Position numbers and translations under genes: made by a program
The notes under the pieces: generated by a model
What the model was told of the DNA's origin: nothing
The model's database searches: none
Seen by the model: only the letters and a program-made list of their open reading frames with translations
NCBI RefSeq assembly: GCF_025630775.1
Contig: NZ_JAOSZE010000023.1
Coordinates: 1 to 64,000 of the forward strand
Direction of reading: 5' to 3'
From: Actinoplanes sp. KI2
GTDB lineage: Bacteria > Actinomycetota > Actinomycetes > Mycobacteriales > Micromonosporaceae
Length of the DNA stretch: 64,000 nucleotides
Shown here: in pieces, positions 57,224 to 64,000 of the stretch
How the letters are laid out: each line of letters opens with the position of its first letter
Position numbering within the stretch: the first letter of the stretch is position 1

Positions 57224-58459
57224 ATGGACACCGTCACCCGACGCCGGTTCCTCGTCGCCAGCGGCGTCGCCGCCGGGGGCCTGCTCGCCGCCGGGGGCGC
57301 CGTCACCCTCGCCGACCTCCTGGCGACCGCCGGGGAGCGCGACCCGTCGGCGCGCACCCTGGTGCTGGTGACGCTCTACGGCGGCAACGACGGGCTCAAC
57401 ACCCTCATCCCGTACGCGGATCCCGCGTACGCGAAAGCACGTCCCGGCCTGGCCTACGACGCGGCGCAGGTGTTGCGCCTGGACGACGAGTTCGGGTTGA
57501 ACCCGGCCATGGCCGGCCTGCACCGGGCCTACCAGGACGGCCGGCTCGCGGTGGTGCGCGGCGTCGGCTACCCGAAACCGGACCGCAGCCACTTCCGCTC
57601 GATGGACATCTGGCAGACCGGCCGCCCCGATCGTCCGGAGACCACCGGCTGGCTGGGCCGCTGGCTCGACACGGCCGGCGGCGACCCCCGGCTCGCGGTG
57701 TCCTTCGAGCCGGTGCTGCCGCCGCTGCTGGCCGGCGCGCACAGCGCGGGCGCGACCGTGCCCGGCGGCGAGGTGCGGCTCCCGGCCACGGTCACCACCG
57801 CCCAGCTGACCGCGCTCGGCCGGGCCGACCCCGCCGAGCCGGCCGCCCGGCAGCGCGCCGCCACCTGCTTCGCCGACCTGACCCGCATCCAGGACCTGAT
57901 GCACGACGTGGCCGCCGCCGGTACCGGCCCGGACGACGAGCCCGCCGCGACCGCCACCGGCGGCGCCGCCCAGCCCCTGGAGCAGCAGCTCGCGCTGGTC
58001 GCCAAGTGCGTCGAGGCGGGCGCCGCCACCCGGGTCTACTCGGTCTCGCTCGGCGGCTTCGACCTGCACGCCGACGAGAAGACGGCGCAGGAGTCCCAGC
58101 TCACCAAGCTGGACAAGCCCCTCGCGGCCTTCGCCGACCGGATGTCGCGCACCGCGGCCGGCCGCAACGTGGTGGTCGCGGTCTACTCGGAGTTCGGCCG
58201 CCGGGTCGCCGCGAACGCCTCGGACGGCACCGACCACGGCACCGCCTCGTCGATGTTCCTGCTCGGCCCGGGGGTCACCGGCGGCATGTACGGCGAGCCG
58301 CCCAGCCTCACCGACCTGGACCAGGGCGACCTCAAGTACACGACCGACTTCCGGGACGTCTACGCGACGCTGCTCGCCGACGTGCTCGGCGCCGACCCGG
58401 CCCGGATCCTCAACGGCTGGACCGGACGGCTCACAGGCCGCCCCCTGACCCGTCGCTGA
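57224..58459 (+). CDS. DUF1501 family Tat-exported protein
   Basis: 411 residues; GAGGAGGCAGGA precedes ATG 57224, 10 bp after the DUF1800 stop. Twin-arginine signal TRRRFLVASGVAAGGLLAAGG. The domain resembles the alkaline-phosphatase/sulfatase-like fold: LVLVTLYGGNDGLNTLIPYADPAY, SMDIWQTGRP, SLGGFDLHADE, VYSEFGRRVAANASDGTDHGTASSMFLLG. The last has conserved metal-ligand-like Asp/His. It may modify surface or matrix polymers, but no member activity is assured. It overlaps the LCP gene tail to tail by 29 bp. Confidence 0.92.
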   Translation: MDTVTRRRFLVASGVAAGGLLAAGGAVTLADLLATAGERDPSARTLVLVTLYGGNDGLNTLIPYADPAYAKARPGLAYDAAQVLRLDDEFGLNPAMAGLHRAYQDGRLAVVRGVGYPKPDRSHFRSMDIWQTGRPDRPETTGWLGRWLDTAGGDPRLAVSFEPVLPPLLAGAHSAGATVPGGEVRLPATVTTAQLTALGRADPAEPAARQRAATCFADLTRIQDLMHDVAAAGTGPDDEPAATATGGAAQPLEQQLALVAKCVEAGAATRVYSVSLGGFDLHADEKTAQESQLTKLDKPLAAFADRMSRTAAGRNVVVAVYSEFGRRVAANASDGTDHGTASSMFLLGPGVTGGMYGEPPSLTDLDQGDLKYTTDFRDVYATLLADVLGADPARILNGWTGRLTGRPLTRR

Positions 58460-59594
58460 TCAGCATCTGCGGGTGCCGCACCAGGAAGTCGCTGAGGTTG
58501 TCCTCGGCCGTGGCCTTGAACAGGTTCATGGTGTCCGGGTTGAAGGACTCGGCGGCGCCGCCGTCGATCGACGCGAACGTGCCGTCGTTGGTCTTGATCG
58601 GGATCAGGTCGGCGGCGGCGACGCTCTTCAGGCCGAAGATGAAGTCCTGCACGCCGACGCCGTGGGTGTCCATCTTGAGCGCGCTGCCGGCCGCCTTGAG
58701 GATGTTCGCCACCTTGGCCGGGTTGGTCAGGACGCCGGAGCTGCTCGCCTTCTTCGCCATCGCCCGCAGCAGCTGCTGCTGGTGGCGCTGCCGGTCGTAG
58801 TCGCCGTTGGCCGAGTGCCGGATCCGGGAGAACTCCAGCGCCTCCCACGGCGCCATGGTGCGGCAACCCTTGTGGAACCAGAGCGCGTTGCGCGGCGGCG
58901 AGGTCGGGTCGGCGCCGACCGCGTACTGCACCTTGCCCTTGACGATGACGTAGTGGCTCGACCAGACGTCCTTGTCGACGCACATGTAGACGCCGCCCAT
59001 GGCCTCGAGGATGCCCTTGAAGCCGTTGAAGTCGATGACCACGACGCCGTCGAAGTTGATCCCGGTCACCGAGCGCACCGTCTTGGTCGCCAGCTTCGCG
59101 CCGCCGGCCCAGCCGCGGTTGTTCTGCGAGCCCAGCGCGTACGCCCCATTGATCTTGTCAGTGGTCGCGGAGGTGCCCAGCGTGCTGTCGGCCGGGATCT
59201 GGACCCGGGTGTCCCGCGGGATGGAGAGCATGTACGCCCGGTCGTGCGCCTTCGAGATGTGCAGGATGATCATCGTGTCCGAACGGGAGATCTGACCCTG
59301 CTTGTCCCAGTTGTCGCGGGTGTCCAACCCGAGCAGCAGCAGGTTGATCGCGCCGTCCGGCAGCTTGCCGGTCTCCTTGCTGCCGCCGCTCTCGTCGTCC
59401 AGCACGCTCTTGGTGGTCTGGATGTTGTCGGTGAGCTGACCGAGGAAGTACTTCACGCCGACGATGCCGGTGACGCTCAGGACGGCCAGGAACGCGCCGA
59501 GGGCGGTGACCGCTTTCGCCCAGAGAGGCGCCTTGCGCTTCTTGCCTGCGAGGGCGGGGACCTTACCGTTCGAACGGGCGGTCTGTCCCGGCAT
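58431..59594 (-). CDS. LytR-CpsA-Psr (LCP) family glycopolymer ligase
   Basis: 387 residues from ATG 59594 (AGGAGG 9 bp upstream; ATG 59708 lies before the leader hairpin). A basic cytoplasmic tail, one membrane helix (about 27-50, AVTALGAFLAVLSVTGIVGVKYF), then the LCP domain: INLLLLGLDTRDN, RSDTMIILHISKAHDRAYMLSIPRDTRVQIP, DKINGAYALGS, FDGVVVIDFNGFKGILEAMGGV, and EFSRIRHSANGDYDRQRHQQQLL. The Arg and Asp residues that bind polyprenyl pyrophosphate are present. LCP enzymes attach arabinogalactan, teichoic acids or other polymers to peptidoglycan. Confidence 0.94.
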   Translation of the reverse strand: MPGQTARSNGKVPALAGKKRKAPLWAKAVTALGAFLAVLSVTGIVGVKYFLGQLTDNIQTTKSVLDDESGGSKETGKLPDGAINLLLLGLDTRDNWDKQGQISRSDTMIILHISKAHDRAYMLSIPRDTRVQIPADSTLGTSATTDKINGAYALGSQNNRGWAGGAKLATKTVRSVTGINFDGVVVIDFNGFKGILEAMGGVYMCVDKDVWSSHYVIVKGKVQYAVGADPTSPPRNALWFHKGCRTMAPWEALEFSRIRHSANGDYDRQRHQQQLLRAMAKKASSSGVLTNPAKVANILKAAGSALKMDTHGVGVQDFIFGLKSVAAADLIPIKTNDGTFASIDGGAAESFNPDTMNLFKATAEDNLSDFLVRHPQMLISDGSGGGL

Positions 59595-59912
59595 GCGCCG
59601 TCTCCTCCTGACACGAGCGTTGTTCACCCGCCCCGCATGAAGCGGGGCTGCCCGCGCCGGGCATGACATCGCACAGAAACAGATATATCTTCGCGTTGAC
59701 CAAGTCAATCGGCCGTAGGGACGCTACACCCTCGGCGGTGACCGCTCGTGATCCCCCGGTGCCGGTTCGGGATGCCATCGGCTCGACCCAATTTGACCGA
59801 TGACGATCCAGGGCCCGCCATCAATCCGGCCAAATATGACGAAGGGTCACGGACTCCCGTTTCGCCGAGGTTCTCGTTGTGGTCCCCGTCACACTCATCG
59901 CTGTCCCGTGCC
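59595..59912 (-). promoter_or_regulatory. 318-bp gene-free region with the LCP promoter and leader hairpin
   Basis: On the minus strand TTGACT and ATATCT are spaced about 16 bp (near 59683-59710), a good sigma-70-type promoter. The -10 lies inside the palindrome AGATATATCT (59681-59690). The leader contains GCCCCGC-ATGAA-GCGGGGC (59630-59648), a hairpin that could attenuate or stabilise the mRNA. The remaining ~200 bp toward purU show no gene; a purU terminator was not identified. Confidence 0.5.
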
Positions 59913-60818
59913 TCAGGCGAAGACGATCGTGTGGTTCTCGTGCCGGATCACCCGGTCCTCGCTGTGCCACCGCACGGCCCGCGACAGCACGTCCCGCTCC
60001 ACGTCCGCGCCCCGGCGCTGCAGATCGGCCACGGTGTCCCGATGGCTGACCCGGACCACGTCCTGCTCGATGATCGGTCCCTCGTCGAGGTTCTCGGTCA
60101 CGTAGTGCGCGGTCGCGCCGATCAGCTTCACGCCGCGCTCCTTGGCCTTCGCGTACGGCCCGGCCCCGATGAAGGCGGGCAGGAACGAGTGGTGGATGTT
60201 GATGATCGGCACGCCCAGCCGGCCGATGAAATCGCCGGAGAGGATCTGCATGTAGCGGGCGAGCACCACGAAGTCGACGTTGCCGTGCAGCAGCCGCAGG
60301 TGCTCGGCCTCGGCCGCCGACTTGTCCGGGCCGGTCGACGGCACGTGGAAGAACGGGATGCCGAACGAGCGCACCTCGCCCGCGGTGTCCGGGTGATTCG
60401 AGATCACCATGGAGACGGTGATCGGCAGCTCGCCCCGGCGGTGCCGCCAGAGCAGGTCGAGCAGGCAGTGCTCGGCCTTCGACGCGAAGATCGCCACCCG
60501 CTTCGGGATGGACAGGTCGCGCAGCGTGAAGTCGAGCTCGAAACCGTTGTCCAGCTCGGCCCGCAGATCCGCCTCGATCTCCGGGAGCGCGACCCTGAGG
60601 TTGTCCCGGCCGAAGACCGTACGCTGGAAGAACGCTCCGCCGTGCGGGTTGTCGCTGTACTGGTCGAGCGACACGATGTTGGCCCGGTGCTTGGCCAGCA
60701 CCGCGCCGACCGCGGCCACGATGCCGGTGCGGTCGCGGCCGTGCACGATCAGCGAGGCGTGGTCGGCCAGTGGTGCGGGCGACGGCGCGCGGTGGGGTGC
60801 CACCCCGGTGATCGTCAC
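59913..60818 (-). CDS. purU: Formyltetrahydrofolate deformylase
   Basis: 301 residues from GTG 60818, with AAGGAGG upstream. An N-terminal ACT domain (about 20-95, SLIVHGRDRTGIVAAVGAVLAKH) is followed by the formyl-transferase-like domain: KRVAIFASKAEHCLLDLLWRHRRGEL, VISNHPDTAG, FVVLARYMQILSGDFI, and the catalytic INIHHSFLPAFIGAGPY with Asn/His. Then GATAHYVTENLDEGPIIEQD with the catalytic Asp, and DVERDVLSRAVRWHSEDRV. It releases formate from 10-formyl-THF, balancing one-carbon and purine supply. Divergent from the LacI gene. Confidence 0.96.
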   Translation of the reverse strand: MTITGVAPHRAPSPAPLADHASLIVHGRDRTGIVAAVGAVLAKHRANIVSLDQYSDNPHGGAFFQRTVFGRDNLRVALPEIEADLRAELDNGFELDFTLRDLSIPKRVAIFASKAEHCLLDLLWRHRRGELPITVSMVISNHPDTAGEVRSFGIPFFHVPSTGPDKSAAEAEHLRLLHGNVDFVVLARYMQILSGDFIGRLGVPIINIHHSFLPAFIGAGPYAKAKERGVKLIGATAHYVTENLDEGPIIEQDVVRVSHRDTVADLQRRGADVERDVLSRAVRWHSEDRVIRHENHTIVFA

Positions 60819-60913
60819 GTCGGCCCTCCTTCGGGTTCGGTCGGTGATTCAGTGGCTGAGGGTACGCATCCCCGGCGCGGCCTTCGAGCCCGCCGGGTGT
60901 GTCCACAATAAAA

Positions 60914-60923
60914 GGATATATCC
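60914..60923. promoter_or_regulatory. GATATATC-type palindrome in the purU/lacI gap
   Basis: GGATATATCC is a perfect 10-bp palindrome in the 157-bp divergent gap. Similar GATATATC-centred palindromes occur at 59681-59690 and 62862-62873. Could be a shared operator or just AT-rich -10 material. Confidence 0.4.
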
Positions 60924-60975
60924 GTTGTCTACCGCGGTGGTACGGGGAGTTGGCAAGGGTCGCTAACGTTCGGCT

Positions 60976-62070
60976 ATGTCTCAGGAGACCCGCCGGGCGA
61001 CACTCAAGGACGTGGCCGCCGCCAGCGGGGTATCCCGGGCCACGGTCAGCTTCGTGCTCAACGACACGCCCAACCAGACCATCTCGCGGGCCACCCGGGA
61101 ACGGGTGCTGCGCACCGCCCGCGACCTCGGCTACGTGCCGCACGGCATCGCCAAGGCGCTGCGCGAGGGCGCGTCCCGGATCGTGGTGCTGCACATCGGG
61201 AGCGGGCCGGCGGGCAACTACTCGCGCAGCTACATCCACGGCCTCGACGAGGAGCTCGCGGTCCACGACCACGTGTTGCTGGTCCGGCACGGCCCGCCCA
61301 CCGGCGCGTCCGCCCAGCAGGTGATCGCCGCGATCCGCCCCCGCGCGGTGCTCACCTTCGGCGAGATCTACCGGACCGGCCACGAGCGCGACGCCGGCGA
61401 CGGCCTGGCCGCACATGCCGCGATGCAGATCGGTTACCTGGCCGACCGCGGCCATGCCCGGATCGCCCTGGCCACCCCGGCCGACCCGCCGTCGGGCGAG
61501 GCGCGGCTGCGTGTCGCGAACCGGGCCGCCGCGGCCGGGGCCGCCTCGGTCGACCCGGCGCCGGGCGAGGCGCGGCTGCGCGTCGCGAACCGGGCCGCCT
61601 CGGTCGACCCGGCGCCGGGCGAGGCTCGGCTGCGTGTCGCGAACCGGGCCGCCTCGGCCGACCCGGCGCCGGGCGAGGCTCGGCTGCGTGTCGCGAACCG
61701 GGCCGCCGCGGCCCGGGGCATCGAGCCGCTGCGCACGGTGGAGGTGCCCCGGCCGCGCTCGGCCGCGGCGGCCGCGATCGCCGCGTTCCGGGCCGCGCAT
61801 CCGGAGGTGACCGCGATCGCCGGCTACGACGACGACACCGCGCTGAGGGTGCTGACGGCCCTGCACGACCTGGGCGTCCCGGTGCCCGGGGAGCTGGCGG
61901 TGATGGGCTTCGACGACACCGAGTACGGCGCGCTCGCCACGCCGTCGCTGACCACTGTGCACATCGACGCCGAGGCGCACGGGCGGCTGGCCGCCCGGCA
62001 GGCGCTCGGCCAGGACCTGGACGGCCTCGCGCCCACCCACGGCGAGATCGTCGCCCGCGAATCGGCCTGA
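60976..62070 (+). CDS. LacI-family regulator with internal 18-residue repeat expansion
   Basis: 364 residues. LacI HTH ATLKDVAAASGVSRATVSFVLNDTPNQTIS, hinge LGYVPHGIAKALREGASRIVVL, effector domain ending LAVMGFDDTEYGALATPSLTTVHIDAEAHGRLAARQAL. Residues about 174-246 hold four copies of PAPGEARLRVANRAAS-type sequence (unit 18 residues; the first spacing is 23). Family members have this helix once, so about 60 residues are extra and the C-terminal subdomain is separated from its partner. It may be altered in ligand response or non-functional. The regulated genes are unknown; purU is divergent. Confidence 0.88.
   Translation: MSQETRRATLKDVAAASGVSRATVSFVLNDTPNQTISRATRERVLRTARDLGYVPHGIAKALREGASRIVVLHIGSGPAGNYSRSYIHGLDEELAVHDHVLLVRHGPPTGASAQQVIAAIRPRAVLTFGEIYRTGHERDAGDGLAAHAAMQIGYLADRGHARIALATPADPPSGEARLRVANRAAAAGAASVDPAPGEARLRVANRAASVDPAPGEARLRVANRAASADPAPGEARLRVANRAAAARGIEPLRTVEVPRPRSAAAAAIAAFRAAHPEVTAIAGYDDDTALRVLTALHDLGVPVPGELAVMGFDDTEYGALATPSLTTVHIDAEAHGRLAARQALGQDLDGLAPTHGEIVARESA
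61495..61712 (+). repeat. 54-bp in-frame tandem repeat inside the LacI gene
   Basis: Units beginning GGCGAGGC at 61495, 61564, 61618 and 61672 (spacings 69, 54, 54, all multiples of three). Near-identical copies indicate recent expansion by slippage or unequal recombination. Confidence 0.92.
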
Positions 62071-62083
62071 CCGGCGCGCCTGC

Positions 62084-62848
62084 CTATCGGGGTGAGCGCT
62101 CGAAGGTGAGCAGCGGCTCCGCGAACGGTGGCGAGGGCGCGCCCGGTTCCGCGGCGACGGCCTGCTCGATCCGGCGCAGGCCCTCGTCCTGCTCGTCCGG
62201 GCTGAGCCGGGCGAAGAACGAGAAGGTACGCAGCCGCAGCCGTTCGAGCATGTCCTCGCGGGTACCCGGCGACGGTTCGGTGACCATGTCGAAGCTCGCC
62301 ACCCGCCACCCGGCCGCGGTGAACATCGCGATCACCTCGTGCAGCGGCTGGAACAGCGAGGCGTCCACCTCGTACCCGTGGGGGAAGTAGCCGAGCCACC
62401 ACGGCCGCGGATGATGGTCGCGGAAGTTGGCGCGCAACAGCAGCCGCCCGCCGGGCCGGACCACCCGGCTCAGCTCCCGGACCGCCCGCGCCTTGTCCCC
62501 GACGTGGTGCCAGGACAGGAACAAGAGCGCATAGTCGGCGCTCGCGTCCGGCACCGGCAGGTTCTCGGCGGCGCCGGCCAGGTACCGCACGCCGGGGCGG
62601 TGGCCCTGCGTCGCGGCGACCTCCCGCATGCGCGCCGACGGCTCCACCCCGGTGACCGGCCCGAGGGCCTCCGCCAGCGCGGGCGTGAACCGCCCGGTCC
62701 CCGAGCCGACGTCCAGCCCGGTCAGCGGACGGCGCCCGGGCAGCACCGCCACGAAGGCGTCGACCCAGACCCGCAGTTGCTCCGCGCTGAGCGCACGGCC
62801 GCGCGCGTAGTCCCGGTACTGCTCCGTGTCGTAATCGACCAGCGTCAT
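62084..62848 (-). CDS. SAM-dependent class I methyltransferase
   Basis: 254 residues from ATG 62848 (GGGGGAAACG upstream); ATG 62914 would read through the promoter palindrome. SAM motif I LTGLDVGSGTGRFTPALAEAL, acidic motif II VTGVEPS, YLAGAAENLPVPDASADYALLFLSWHHV, and VRPGGRLLLRANF. A UbiE/COQ5-like or type 11 methyltransferase with a C-terminal region that senses a small substrate (FPHGYEVDASLFQPLHEVIAMF). Substrate unknown. Converges on the lacI gene. Confidence 0.88.
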   Translation of the reverse strand: MTLVDYDTEQYRDYARGRALSAEQLRVWVDAFVAVLPGRRPLTGLDVGSGTGRFTPALAEALGPVTGVEPSARMREVAATQGHRPGVRYLAGAAENLPVPDASADYALLFLSWHHVGDKARAVRELSRVVRPGGRLLLRANFRDHHPRPWWLGYFPHGYEVDASLFQPLHEVIAMFTAAGWRVASFDMVTEPSPGTREDMLERLRLRTFSFFARLSPDEQDEGLRRIEQAVAAEPGAPSPPFAEPLLTFERSPR

Positions 62849-62861
62849 CGTTTCCCCCGTG

Positions 62862-62873
62862 TCGATATATCGA
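62862..62873. promoter_or_regulatory. TCGATATATCGA palindrome before the methyltransferase
   Basis: Perfect 12-bp palindrome 14 bp upstream of the methyltransferase ATG, overlapping the probable promoter or 5' leader. Contains the GATATATC core seen at 59682 and 60915. Confidence 0.45.
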
Positions 62874-62930
62874 TCCGATACATCAGGACGATATGCGCCG
62901 ATGCCTCGCGTCACAAGGGTGGCGACGAGG

Positions 62931-63374
62931 TCACTGGAAGGGGCAGCCCGGGTTGGGCGCGTCCTCGGCCAGTGGGGCGCCGTGCGGCAGCACGTACAGC
63001 ACGTCGAGGACCACCTCGGTCCGGCCGAGATTGCGACCGATGTGCACGTGTCCGGCCCCGGCCCGCTCGAAGATGAACGATCCGGTCCGGTACACGGCGT
63101 CCGGGTTGCAGGTCGAGTCGAAGTGGCTGAGCGTGCCCTTGCGCACCACCGCGTACAGATTGCCGTCGTGGAAGTGCCAGCCGGTGGCCTGGCCCGCCGG
63201 CAGGTGAATCTCCCGGAAGACCAGGTCGCGGCCGCCCACCGTCTTCTGCCAGAGGATCGTCCCGGTCACGCCCGGCCCCGGCGGCGTCGCCTCGGCCGCG
63301 CTGCCCACCAGCGACAGGCCGAGCACCGCCGCCACGCAGGCCAGGATCATCCGATTCGCTCGTGTTCGCTCCAT
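62931..63374 (-). CDS. Secreted cupin-domain protein
   Basis: 147 residues if ATG 63374 is used (GTG 63392 would add six). Signal peptide ANRMILACVAAVLGLSLVGSAAEA. Single cupin barrel: REIHLPAGQATGWHFHDGNLYAVVRKGTLSHFD, where the HxH and later His form the metal site, then GSFIFERAGAGHVHIGRNLG. One Cys pair (STCNPD, NPGCPFQ) could form a disulfide. Function unknown; similar small exported cupins bind a metal or sugar. Divergence from neighbours suggests its own promoter in the AT-rich stretch at 63375-63405. Confidence 0.82.
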   Translation of the reverse strand: MERTRANRMILACVAAVLGLSLVGSAAEATPPGPGVTGTILWQKTVGGRDLVFREIHLPAGQATGWHFHDGNLYAVVRKGTLSHFDSTCNPDAVYRTGSFIFERAGAGHVHIGRNLGRTEVVLDVLYVLPHGAPLAEDAPNPGCPFQ

Positions 63375-63457
63375 AATTGAGCAACATGCCACAATCGCGC
63401 GGGTTCATGGTGGTTACCGCCCCGACGTCCAGCGATGCGGGACAGCCCGCGGGAGGT

Positions 63458-64000
63458 TCAGCCGTCCGAACGTTGGGGCAGGAGCCAGGTCAGGTCGAGC
63501 TCGACCGCGGTGGCGTCGGCGATCTCGTTCAGCTGGCGGGCCTCGTCCAGGTCGGCCGCGCGGGCCTCGGCCGACCGGTGGTCGCCGCCCGGCGGTCCCT
63601 CGGCGAGCACCTGGGCCAGGCTTCGCTGGGCCGCGGTGACGTGCGGGCGGGCGCCGCACGCCGCGCGCAGGTGCATCGAGCGGCGCAGCAGCCGGAGGCC
63701 GGTCGACCAGTCACCGTCGAGCAGGATCGCGCCCTGGTGCCGGACCGCGTACGACTCCAGCAGGCGGTCGCCGTCGGCCAGGGAGGCGCGCCGGGCCCGC
63801 TCGTAATGGCCCGCGGCGGCCACCGGCTCGTCGCGCAGGTTCTCCAGCGCGATGCCCTGCCAGAAGGCGGCCCAGCCGGCGAGCGCCGGGTCCGCTGCCG
63901 CCTCGGCGAAACCGTCGACCGGGTCGTGGGCGCCGTACGCCCCCGGCGGGCCGAGCTCGAGCAGGCGATGCCAATACACGATCTGGCTGAACAGCAGGGC
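63458..64000 (-). CDS. Partial TPR-like helical-repeat protein (5' end outside the window)
   Basis: The frame is open to the window edge on the minus strand (reading ALLFSQIVYWHRLLELG before the first possible internal start near 63979), so the gene begins outside. The visible 180 residues are paired helices of TPR spacing: AGWAAFWQGIALENLRDEPVAAAGHYERARRASL, ESYAVRHQGAILLDGDWSTGLRLLRRSMHLR, TAAQRSLAQVLAEG. Probably the C-terminus of a tetratricopeptide-containing regulator or scaffold. A likely companion catalytic or HTH domain would lie to the right. Confidence 0.72.
   Translation of the reverse strand, partial: ALLFSQIVYWHRLLELGPPGAYGAHDPVDGFAEAAADPALAGWAAFWQGIALENLRDEPVAAAGHYERARRASLADGDRLLESYAVRHQGAILLDGDWSTGLRLLRRSMHLRAACGARPHVTAAQRSLAQVLAEGPPGGDHRSAEARAADLDEARQLNEIADATAVELDLTWLLPQRSDG

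Noticed and set aside
1..64000. Biosynthetic gene cluster, prophage or integrative element
   Set aside because: No PKS/NRPS core, integrase, transposase, phage structural gene or tRNA-flanked boundary is visible. Genes are mixed housekeeping and catabolic units.

Overview
The window is high-GC DNA (roughly 70 percent or more by eye) with dense, short-spaced genes. It has many GTG starts, ATGA and GTGA stop/start overlaps, several genes that look leaderless, and families typical of filamentous actinobacteria: a CBM2 secreted protein, DivIVA/Wag31, an LCP ligase, Tat-exported DUF1501 with DUF1800, mycothiol-type DinB proteins, LacI/TetR/PadR regulators and a spore-associated-protein-like repeat. 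I infer a soil Micromonosporaceae-like actinomycete, possibly Actinoplanes-like. No rRNA, tRNA, CRISPR array, transposase or integrase is visible, so this looks like chromosomal accessory metabolism.

Layout. 1-5.6 kb: the tail of a CBM2 protein, an asymmetric heterodimeric ABC exporter, an MBL-fold hydrolase and a DinB-like protein. 5.7-12.7 kb: an XRE-type membrane protein, a secreted CHAP hydrolase with three C-terminal repeats, a tautomerase, a cyclopropane synthase-like methyltransferase, an AhpD-like protein and a GGT-family protein. 12.8-20.2 kb: an orphan NitT/TauT-type binding lipoprotein, then a leftward operon lacI - binding protein - ATPase - two permeases - mannonate dehydratase, with candidate operators before lacI. 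20.6-27.9 kb: single metabolic genes (MBL, FAD oxidoreductase with a PNPOx-fold partner, membrane-anchored AbfB-like protein, APH-fold kinase, epimerase, alpha/beta hydrolase). 27.8-29.5 kb: an rtcB-prfH ribosome-repair pair in which prfH needs one +1 shift. 29.6-33.4 kb: a GNAT gene, argG, and a divergent tetR / SnoaL-like pair around a 36-bp palindrome. 33.5-37.6 kb: a sugar import operon headed by a secreted aldose epimerase. 37.9-39.3 kb: DivIVA and a lipoprotein. 39.3-46.6 kb: an AtuA-type acyl-CoA carboxylation locus with a TetR regulator and a divergent acyl-CoA dehydrogenase. 46.6-53 kb: a NarL-type two-component system facing an FtsX-type ABC exporter, then PadR with a HAAS-domain membrane protein. 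53-59.6 kb: a membrane-anchored trypsin-like protease, an OmpR-type two-component system, DUF1800-DUF1501 and LCP. 59.9-64 kb: purU, a LacI regulator with an internal 54-bp repeat expansion, a methyltransferase, a secreted cupin and a partial TPR-like gene.

The most unusual signal is a 93-bp element present three times (2108-2200, 35235-35327, 49300-49392). It encodes a 30-residue peptide with core CTERH...GEGQK. Each copy sits exactly at a coupled gene junction inside an ABC-transporter operon, directly before a gene for a membrane-spanning subunit. Substitutions between copies are mostly non-synonymous while length, reading frame and junction geometry are fixed. Other points of interest are the degenerate-site ABC exporter, the frameshifted prfH beside rtcB, matching 11-bp direct repeats upstream of the OmpR-type operon and the DUF1800 gene, three GATATATC palindromes in promoter gaps, and several short tandem repeats inside or beside genes.
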